Shown: positions 56,701 to 64,000 of the stretch, one piece after another
Numbering within the stretch: the stretch's first letter is position 1
Layout: every line of letters starts with the position of its first letter
Assembly (NCBI GenBank): GCA_902728285.1
Contig: CACVBU010000878.1
Coordinates: forward strand, 1,613,786 to 1,677,785
Origin: Clytia hemisphaerica
Taxonomy: Eukaryota; Cnidaria; Hydrozoa; Leptothecata; Clytiidae
Length of the DNA stretch: 64,000 nt
Direction of reading: 5' to 3'
Made by a program: the position numbers and the translations under genes
Notes under the pieces: model-generated
Databases searched by the model: none
What the model was told of the DNA's origin: nothing
Seen by the model: only the letters and a program-made list of their open reading frames with translations

Positions 56701-57054
56701 TTGAGAAGAATTTTTTCCGACCTTGAAAAAAAGCGTTTCAAAAAAAAAGTACGGCAAAACAATACTAAAAATCTTTCTTAAAAAAGGGGAACTTGACATC
56801 AAAAAAAATGTTTGAAAACTTTAAACATGAAAAGAGCGCGAAATATGTTCCGGCTACATGATAACATCAAAATAGCATATTTTATCAAGGATTCTAGAAA
56901 TTCTTGAAATATATGTTTTTAAAGAAGATTTAGTTAAAATAAAAACAAAATCATTGTTACGCGCTATATTTTCTGAGTTACATGAAAGCTTAAGTTATAA
57001 GAAATATTTTTCCAAAGGCACAGGTTAATAGAGGATGGAAGATGTATAGATCCT

Positions 57055-57222
57055 ATCGGAGTTTTTGATTTTTCTAAAATAGCAATGCATTGTGGGATTG
57101 TTTCGGGAGTATTACAATATAGAAATCTCTTAGGAATTCGTCGAGGGAATTCTATTGTAATACTCCCGAAACACAATACATCGCTTTTTTAGAAAAAATC
57201 AAAAACTTAGATAAAATCTATT
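57055..57222. mobile_element. F5 foldback, ATAGATCCTATCGG form
   Basis: ATAGATCCTATCGGAGTTTT and GCAATGCATTGTGGGATTGT on the left; the right arm returns through CTATTGTAATACTCCCGAAA and AGAAAAAATCAAAAACTTAG. About 75-bp arms. Closest to 62245-62421. Confidence 0.9.
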
Positions 57223-57809
57223 GCCCAGGAGTTTCGAATAGGTTCTAGAAAACTGTCATATGAGATGTGTTCGTTATTTACTAAAATTTCAGTCCGTCTA
57301 AGGGATAATTTTATGCTTGAAAAATCATATATGCTCTCTATACTCTATCTAATAACGGATTTTCTTTGGAAGAGCTCTTTTGCATGTTAAGGTCAAAAGA
57401 CTATTCAATATTACAAGTCTTTGAAATTGGAAAAAAGATATTTCTCAAATTTTAAAGCTAACAAGACCTTTGTATCAATTTCTTATAAAAAGATTTCAAT
57501 TTCCCTCAGAAAGCGGGACCCCGAAAATACAAGATACTTATACCATTATGTGATGATATTTTCAAATTTTACCGACATACTTTTCCTTTATAAAAGGAAT
57601 ATATGTTTCAAATTTTTCGCGCGTTCACTATAAACAAAATACATCGCGGACGGACGGAAAGAAAATTAAAAGAATCAATAGTTTTCTCCTCTACAGCCCC
57701 AGATGTTTGCGAAATTATTTTCCCAAGTGCATCTACAACTATGGCCATAATATTTGGCACAAAAGGAATTTCTCTGCAAAATTTAAAAAACTGCAAGTAG
57801 TTTTATGTG

Positions 57810-58060
57810 CCTTAACTTAGGGTTGGAAAGTAGGGATTCAACGCTGAGTTTTAATATTAGACTTAAGACTTATGACCTTAGCCCAAAAGCTTATGAATGG
57901 CCTGACTAGGCTGGAAGCCAATATTTTCCTCCCTCATCCAAATATATGATCAGATAAAGTAGAAGGCCTAAAAATGTCATTCTCGACCGAACTTTAGGAT
58001 GCTAAATACCCAGCAGAAATGCTAGCATATTCTGACCATGATTGTAGAGAAGAAAGAGAC
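57810..58060 (+). repeat. dispersed repeat R, copy 4
   Basis: TTAACTTAGGGTTGGAAAGT, TTAGACTTAAGACTTATGAC, TCATTCTCGACCGAACTTTA, TTCTGACCATGATTGTAGAG. More diverged than copies 2 and 3. Confidence 0.7.
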
Positions 58061-58188
58061 TGCAGAGCTATAGTCATGTGTCTTCGTCCCGGAGTAACAT
58101 TAGGGTAAATAACATCCTAAAAATTTTTTCGATGTTCAAATGAAAATATAAACGCCTACTAAAAAGTTATTGGACAAGATCGAATCCA

Positions 58189-58791
58189 ATACCTTATCGG
58201 GGGAAGAAATGTCGCGGAGTTTTATTTAATCGGGTTTTTTTTTTCGTCGGGGAAAAATTTCGTCACCTAGAGGCATTTTCGTCACTTTACCACTACCAAG
58301 ATTTCAAAGTGGTCACTTTTCCCCGACAAAGATTTAAAATTCGTCACTTTCTCCCGACTAAACTGTCCAAAAGAAATGGTTTCCTTCACTAGCTCAAAAA
58401 TGGATATTGTAATTCGAGGTTTAAAGCACAAATTTCGGTAAATAAAGGTGTAAAAAAATTAGATTTGAAATTTGGTTGCGGTTAAAAACTTTGGGTAAAT
58501 GTTTTGCTCGGGGATAACACAATCGGGTGCAAGTTTTGGTCGGGTGATAAAATATCGGGGAAAAATGGATATTGTAATTCGAGGTTTAAAGCACAAATTT
58601 CGGTAAATAAAGGTGTAAAAAAATTAGATTTGAAATTTGGTTGCGGTTAAAAACTTTGGGTAAATGTTTTGCTCGGGGATAACACAATCGGGTGCAAGTT
58701 TTGGTCGGGTGATAAAATATCGGGGAAAAATTTCGTCACCCCCTAAAAATTTTCGTCACTTTCCCCCGACATTTTTTTCCCGATAAGGTAT
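58189..58791. mobile_element. 603-bp TIR element (ATACCTTATCGGG) with an internal duplication
   Basis: ATACCTTATCGGG at the left and CCCGATAAGGTAT at the right, with TTTCGTCAC / GTCGGGG motifs repeated inside. It contains an exact 165-bp tandem duplication. Confidence 0.85.
58397..58726. repeat. exact 165-bp tandem duplication
   Basis: The block from AAAAATGGATATTGTAATTC through GGTGATAAAATATCGGGG occurs twice head to tail with no difference that I can see. Confidence 0.95.
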
Positions 58792-59449
58792 GCTAAAATA
58801 TTGGGCGTGCGAGTAAAGATATTAGACGAGGCTTTGCCGAGTAAAGAAGAGAAGAGAGAGAAGCAAGAAGCTAAATTACTCGTTTTCAAGCATAATTCCA
58901 ACTTAAGGTTATAAAATTGGTATCTTGGTAGCTTTTTTTCTGGAAATATATATAGCCTCAACGGAAAACAGTAGAGAAGTCAATCAAAAGTCGCTATTTA
59001 GCGCGTCGGATAATAAAGCTATAGATACTTGACTTATGTAAAGATATTGAGTTAAATTGAGTCATTTCAATCAATCATACATTAAGCTGAAAGGAAAACT
59101 TTTAAATGACGTTAAATGACACTTAACACTTTGATTTATAAGGTAATAAATACCTTAACGGAAAACTTAAATGTCCGGAAGAACACCTGTTTAAAGTAGA
59201 GAAGTAGGAACAATTCACAAACGAAATTGCTTCGGAATTTTTTATGAAACTTCCAAAGACTTATCAACACCTGTTTTATAAAGATTAAGTTAAATCAAAA
59301 ATTGTTATGACAGGCAGTCTATCAATAAGAATATCAATGAGAATGCGCGCAGCACTTAGAATATTGATATATGGGGTAGTAAATACCTTAAAGGGAAATT
59401 TAACTGTCCGGAAGAACACATGTCTTAAATAGAATCTATAAACGAAATT
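58792..59449. other. no gene; possible local duplication
   Basis: GTAATAAATACCTTAACGGA (59143) and GTAGTAAATACCTTAAAGGG (59374), each followed by AAxTTxAxTGTCCGGAAGAA, are about 230 bp apart, suggesting a diverged duplication. Confidence 0.45.
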
Positions 59450-59727
59450 GGGCTCTTCCAGAAATGTCCATAGATGGGGGTGCGGGATATAGTGTCCGGG
59501 GGTAGTGAAAAATCTACGAAATTTGCCATGTCTGGGGGGTATACTTGCTGTTTGGGGGTAATTTTGCTCGGTTTGAAGATTATTTTGAATGTTCAGGCGG
59601 TCAACTGATGCTTGTCCGGGGGTTCAGACCTGCTTTCAAAATTCACATATAGTCCGGGGGGGGGTAAATTTCTAAAAAAAGTTGTATCCTCCACCCCCCA
59701 TATTCAAATTTTTTTCTGGAAAAGCCC
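59450..59727 (+). mobile_element. F4 element, subtype 2
   Basis: GGGCTCTTCCAGAAATGTCC start, TTTTCTGGAAAAGCCC end; core of GTCCGGGGGT-like repeats. ATT occurs on both sides, a possible 3-bp target duplication. Confidence 0.88.
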
Positions 59728-60560
59728 ATTGCTTCGGAATCTTTAAGATTCTCCGGTTAATGCTTTCATTCAATTGAAGACACCTGTTTGTGAAGATTAA
59801 GTTTTAGATCATAAATTACCATGACTGTCATGTCAGTATCAATCAGAAAGGTCACTTAAAAAGTAACAAAATTAATTATGGGAAAATGTTTAAAAAGTTC
59901 ACCTGTCCCCTGAGAAGAACATTACACTCTTTTTTTTATAGGAACAATTTTATAAGAACAATACCGCCAAATAAGAACATTTTAGGCAAATACCGGGTGT
60001 TCCAGAAAAAAAGCCCCCCTCTTTGAAGTGAAATTTCCTGAATTCTATGAACTGTTAAAGAATCGATCCTTTCACATTGGAAAGAGGAAGGATAAACTAA
60101 AATTTTGAGGGGTTCTTTGTCAAATTAGGTTAACTACATCAAAAGTTACGGCCTAAATGCTAAAATATTACTTTTCAAAAAAGTCGGGGCAAGGTCAAAG
60201 TAGTAGCCTCAAATGCCTCAATATTTCTCTCGAGCCCCTACCAATACCCCCTTAGATGCTTTCCCTAGTAAAAAAAAAGAGGAAAATGCTCGAAGGGTTA
60301 AGGAATTTCGTATCTTTCTTTGATAAAAAGTTACAACCCTCCAATATAGACTGAACAATTGCTACAAACGGGCAAAATGGACTCTTTGTGGAAGGGCTGT
60401 ATGAATTCATATTTGAAATCATCTGAACTTCAAAGTATCAGAAAATTATAAAATTTTTGGTCTAGTAGAAAAATTCATTTTTTCTTCTTTTTTTTTCCGA
60501 AATTTCTCAATAAAGATAAAGCTTCAAAATTATTTTTCCAAAGAAGTATTGGTATAGGAA
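59728..60560. other. element fragments, no gene
   Basis: 59932-59990 has an ACTCTTTTTTTTATAGGAAC end like the 3690 element; directly after it GGGTGTTCCAGAAAAAAAGC (about 59996) resembles a Tc1/mariner-type end. The two appear fused. Confidence 0.45.
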
Positions 60561-60856
60561 TACACCCCCTTCTCACAGTCTCACTGGGACTCTCACCACC
60601 CTTCCCACTGGAAAAATTCTTCAAAATATCGTCCCCGTGGGAAATTATTCTCCAATTTTTGTCCCCACTGATAATAATCAGAAATACCAATCCTCACTGC
60701 AAAATATTATGCTATTTTTCCCATCCTAACTGAATTTTCTTACTTAAAAACAAAAGAATTTAAGAGAAATTTATGAGAAAAAAATGAGTTTCAGTCCGTT
60801 ATCTTTATCCCCACTGGATGAAAAAATCCTACCGGGTCTGTGAGAAAGAGGTGTGT
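60561..60856 (+). mobile_element. F3 element, TCGTCCCC subtype
   Basis: ACACCCCCTTCTCACAGTCT start, CCGGGTCTGTGAGAAAGAGG end. Longest F3 copy. Confidence 0.9.
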
Positions 60857-61333
60857 AAAATTAGTTCGAGTATTTTACTAAAAATTCTGATGAAAATAAC
60901 CAAGTAAACTAAAAAATTATGAAAAGACAACTCAGAAGTAAAAATTTTGATATTGTTTATTTCTGTCTCTAAAAAAATGCAACACACTATGTTTGTAATA
61001 CTGTATGTTAAAAAAAAGATTTTCTTAAAAAATAATTATTACAAAAACAAAACACAAGAAAAATCAAAAAAAATATTATTCAAAAACAAAACATAATAGA
61101 CATAAAATGTTAAAAATATTGAGGGTAAAATAAAATCTATATACATTTTAACGCCGTGGTGCATACGCTGACAACACACAAACAACGGTCAAAGGTAGCC
61201 TACACGAGCACAAATTGGCAGAAAATCAAGTATAATAAAATAATCAACCTCTCTCATTTTAGGCAGTACCCTAACTACAACAATGACAATACGATATTGG
61301 TAAAAGGAAATAGGACGAGTAAAACAAAAAAAT
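60857..61333. other. A-rich low-complexity sequence
   Basis: 60950-61145 is dominated by runs of A with ACAAAACA-type repeats; no credible gene. Confidence 0.5.
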
Positions 61334-61613
61334 GGGCTCTTTCAGAAAAAAATTCGTTCATGGGGGGGGGGGTGGATATATTATTTTTTTCAATGATCTA
61401 CTCCTGGACATTTCGACTTTACACCCCCCTGCACACGCGTTTTACCCCCTGAGTTTTACCCTCTGGACAAGCATCAAATCGACCCACTTGACACTAAAAG
61501 TTACCCCTGGACAAATTCATCCCATGGGCATGGCATTTTTCAAGATCTTTTCGATACCCCTGGACAATATATCTTCCACCTCCTATGAACGGTCTCTTTC
61601 TGGCAGAGCCCCC
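61334..61613 (+). mobile_element. F4 element, subtype 1
   Basis: GGGCTCTTTCAGAAAAAAAT start, CTTTCTGGCAGAGCCC end. CCCCTGGACA-like units repeat through the core. The 98- and 109-codon frames here are repeat artefacts. Confidence 0.9.
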
Positions 61614-61875
61614 AATACAGTTAAAACAAAAAATACAGTAAAAAAACTAGAAGACAAATAAAAAACGTTAAAAAAAAAGTTTTATTGCCCGATTTTATGA
61701 AAACATAGACAAAGCACTTTGTCTAGCCAAATCGGCGAGGAAAAGATCAAGTGTACGTTTTTCATAAGGATAACGCTTGTATCCAGGCTCAAATCTTGGA
61801 AAAACTTCAGCATTGAGTTACTGAATTTGCAAAAAATTGCAAAAATCATGCAAAATGAATAAATTGCGCCATTAC

Positions 61876-62153
61876 ATAAGGATGGCCGGGTAGCTCAGTC
61901 GGTAGAGCATTCACCTTACAATCTAAGGGTTGTGGGTTCGATCCCCGGTCACCGCCAACTCAGCGGATGAGTAGCTTAGATTGGGTAATCTGCTCTAGGC
62001 GGTAAGTTACTGGGAGCTGAGAGTAGGTGTGGCGCTCCACCTCAGCATTCGATCTCCCAGGTCTAGCGCAAATAGAAAAGGGGATAGACTCCCTCACTCC
62101 CGGCTCCGCCGACAGCCACCAGATGAATATACTTACTTTACTATAAGGATGGC
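61876..62153 (+). mobile_element. tRNA-derived SINE with an 11-bp target duplication
   Basis: Head: TAGCTCAGTCGG (box A) and GGTTCGATCCC (box B) at tRNA spacing, anticodon region CTTACAA. The acceptor arms do not pair, so it is not a working tRNA. A body of about 185 bp follows with no similarity to tRNA, ending AATATACTTACTTTACT. ATAAGGATGGC flanks both ends exactly (61876-61886 and 62143-62153). It lies about 375 bp past the stop of the zinc-finger gene, in opposite orientation to it. Confidence 0.9.
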
Positions 62154-62244
62154 ATAAGCATATTCTAGGCTCAAAAATTTTCCTTTGGCTTATACATAAC
62201 GTGTACACAAAAACAAACAAAAAGACCGGATAAAAGTTTAAAAG

Positions 62245-62421
62245 AATAGACCTTATCGAAGATTTTTCTAAAAAGGCGATGCATTTTGAGATTGTTTCGA
62301 GTGTATTACAATAAAATTTCCTCGAGGAATTCCTAAGAGATTTCTATTGTAATACTCTCGGAACAATCCAACATTGCATCGCTTTTTTAAAAAAATCAAA
62401 AACTCCGATATGATCTATTAT
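62245..62421. mobile_element. F5 foldback, AATAGACCTTATCG form
   Basis: AATAGACCTTATCGAAGATT and GCGATGCATTTTGAGATTGT on the left; TTTCTATTGTAATACTCTCG, CATTGCATCGCTTTTTT and CTCCGATATGATCTATT on the right. It lies 107 bp beyond the zinc-finger stop, so probably within that gene's 3' UTR. Confidence 0.9.
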
Positions 62422-62527
62422 TCAAATTTGACCAAATTCCATTCTGAACATTTACAAGTGATATTGGCAGATTTTACTCATACTTAAATGTTTGTCTGCT
62501 TAAAACAAAATATTCCCACAATGCCAT

Positions 62528-64000
62528 TCAATAATCAGGTGTTTCTTCTTTAATTTGGTCTAAAGGTATCATTCCATCAACAAAAGTTGAAATTTTTTCT
62601 ACGGCGTCGCTAGGTGGGTCCGACGGCTGGGTCTCCGCACCCATATCTAAAAGCGTGTTTTCAAAATCACTCATTTGTATGTAGCGAGGGTCCCCGGACC
62701 CATCTTCACCGTCGGAAAGCGGGTCTCCGTTACTTATAGGTGACGTGACAGGGTTCTTATGTACATTATTAACATGTTTCAAATACGCCGTCCGTGTCGG
62801 GAATGTTAGAACACAGAAATTACATTCGAATACATCTTGAACGTCAAAAGTCACCGTTTCACGTTTTTCATTATCTAACATGAAACTATCTTCTAGATCC
62901 TCTTCTTTTATTTTAAACATAACTTGATCTAGATCCGTAACCGGAATTGCTTCTTTTCGTTTAAGTGGACGTCCTTTCCGTTTTGATTTGGTCGTGCTTG
63001 ATTGTCCGGACGTCTCGCCTTCCGTAGCTTGATTGGCACCGTCTGTGCGCGTTTTCGTAGAATTACGCGGTTTCTTTTTGTTAGGTTCTTTACAACTAAT
63101 AGGTCGATCAAAAACGCCATTTTGTATGTGTCTTTTATGGTGGGAATTCAAACCCGACTTGTGGCGGAAAGGGCGGCTGCAAAACATACATTTAAACGGA
63201 AACTCTCCAGTATGAATCAACATGTGATCGTTCAAGTGCGCCTGCGCGAGAAACTTCCTCGAGCACACGTTACAAGTGAATTTCTTCTCTTTACCCGAAC
63301 GAAAGCTGCGCCCGTGTGTAACCAAAGAACCATTTTTATCCTTAGCTGCTTTCTCTTCCCTTAGGCTTTTCGCCACTGATTCTTCTATACTATTTTCCAC
63401 CTCTAACGCGCCATTATGATTAATCAGCGCTTTTTCGATAACTTCTTTACCGTGTATGTCGTCCAAGATATTTTTCGATCCACCACTGGAGTCGGAGGAT
63501 GGTGCCCCAGTTGCATTATAATGTCTTGGTTTGGGTCCTCTCCTGTTCTTATCATCATAACATTGTATCCGTTCCAACATAATCCCGTTCGCTATGTTAT
63601 CAAGCGGAAAATCGACCCAGTCCCCACCCGGATGGTCACTGACGAAAATCCGTGCTTCCACTTGACCGACAGGGTCTAGAATATAGGCGAACTCCGACTT
63701 TTTCTCATGATCCGTATCACTAGTGCTTGTCGATATTCCCGTGGTTAGATCACCGTTATCAATGACTCTGATCATGAAAATAACACGTCCGTCCATCGTC
63801 TTCACTTTCTTGCATTGGAACTTGGCCCCCGTAGAAAATTCAGCGCTCAACGTCTTGGAGCCAGCAAATCCTTCATGTGATTTCGATATAGCGACCATTA
63901 TTTTTGGGTCAATAACAGGTTCTGAAGTTGGTATAGGGCTGTTCATCATCTGGACGGTTTGAGATTGATCTGGAGATTGAGTCGGGATTAAGGAAGGTCC
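62528..64000 (-). CDS. C2H2 zinc-finger protein, 5' end beyond the window
   Basis: The frame is open from the right edge to a TGA at 62528; the first in-window ATG is at 63949, but 17 sense codons precede it, so the true start may lie outside. Counting from that ATG (473 residues): fingers at 226-246 (C-x2-C-x12-H-x3-H), 254-274 (same spacing) and a separate one at 376-397 (C-x2-C-x12-H-x4-H). The first two are joined by an HTGEFPF linker. RRGPKPRH (136-143) and KRKGRPLKRK (323-332) resemble AT-hooks or a nuclear localisation signal. IKEE occurs at 347-350 and 466-469, fitting the SUMO-acceptor pattern. Acidic C-terminus. An N-terminal region (about 15-130) with EFAYILDPVGQVEARIFVSD looks folded but I do not recognise it. 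Likely a nuclear DNA-binding regulator (inferred from the fingers). No intron within this exon. Confidence 0.88.
   Translation of the reverse strand, partial: GPSLIPTQSPDQSQTVQMMNSPIPTSEPVIDPKIMVAISKSHEGFAGSKTLSAEFSTGAKFQCKKVKTMDGRVIFMIRVIDNGDLTTGISTSTSDTDHEKKSEFAYILDPVGQVEARIFVSDHPGGDWVDFPLDNIANGIMLERIQCYDDKNRRGPKPRHYNATGAPSSDSSGGSKNILDDIHGKEVIEKALINHNGALEVENSIEESVAKSLREEKAAKDKNGSLVTHGRSFRSGKEKKFTCNVCSRKFLAQAHLNDHMLIHTGEFPFKCMFCSRPFRHKSGLNSHHKRHIQNGVFDRPISCKEPNKKKPRNSTKTRTDGANQATEGETSGQSSTTKSKRKGRPLKRKEAIPVTDLDQVMFKIKEEDLEDSFMLDNEKRETVTFDVQDVFECNFCVLTFPTRTAYLKHVNNVHKNPVTSPISNGDPLSDGEDGSGDPRYIQMSDFENTLLDMGAETQPSDPPSDAVEKISTFVDGMIPLDQIKEETPDY

Noticed and set aside
61156..61661. Frames of 98 and 109 codons
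   Set aside because: They cross the F4 element ends and its CCCCTGGACA repeats.
61887..61960. Functional tRNA gene
   Set aside because: A and B boxes are good but the acceptor and anticodon stems do not pair, and an 11-bp target duplication encloses a larger unit; it is a SINE head.

Overview
The window is AT-rich animal nuclear DNA. A spliced Wnt gene on the minus strand (11272-13032, possibly from 13448) restricts it to Metazoa. The Wnt is divergent (CKFHWCC block and acylated serine kept, W-G-G-C block lost), which fits a sponge, ctenophore, tunicate or other fast-evolving invertebrate; I cannot place it further. Only three protein genes are supported: an unrecognised intronless coiled-coil protein (1235-2398, +), the Wnt gene, and a C2H2 zinc-finger gene (minus strand, 62528 to beyond the right edge, so its 5' end is cut off).

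The other roughly 90% is intergenic or intronic and is packed with short non-autonomous repeats. Layout: a 124-bp satellite (1-914) leads into the coiled-coil gene; 2.6-9.3 kb holds a TIR element, two inverted copies of a G-rich minisatellite, a 28-bp palindromic array and two tRNA relics; 10.8-13.7 kb is the Wnt gene between two inverted copies of one element; 14-30 kb is dominated by a TATAAGAAC-type TIR element; 31.7-32.9 kb is a 136-bp satellite; 33-62 kb is a mosaic of at least a dozen TIR or foldback families, often nested; a tRNA-derived SINE with an intact 11-bp target duplication and a foldback element lie just 3' of the zinc-finger gene.

The commonest repeat, called F1 here, has 16 recognisable copies of about 230-270 bp, TIRs starting CACGTTTTTTATAAGAAC, TA at the outer edges and many internal GTTCTTA/TAAGAAC motifs, which is what a Tc1/mariner-mobilised MITE would look like. 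F2 is an approximately 97-bp AACGTTG foldback (11 copies, including one in a Wnt intron and one just downstream of the Wnt stop). F3 has TIRs around CCCTGTCTCACAG (7 copies); F4 has GGGCTCTTCCAG termini and cores made of repeated CCCCTGGACA-like motifs; F5 is an ATAGACGATATCGG foldback group. No transposase, reverse transcriptase or other TE-encoded enzyme is visible, so any mobilising enzymes are encoded elsewhere.

The genes do not form a functional unit. I found no single new biological system; the most unusual material is the mosaic itself (nested insertions that can be ordered in time, MITE-to-satellite conversion, MITEs with minisatellite cores), the orphan coiled-coil gene and the eroded Wnt.
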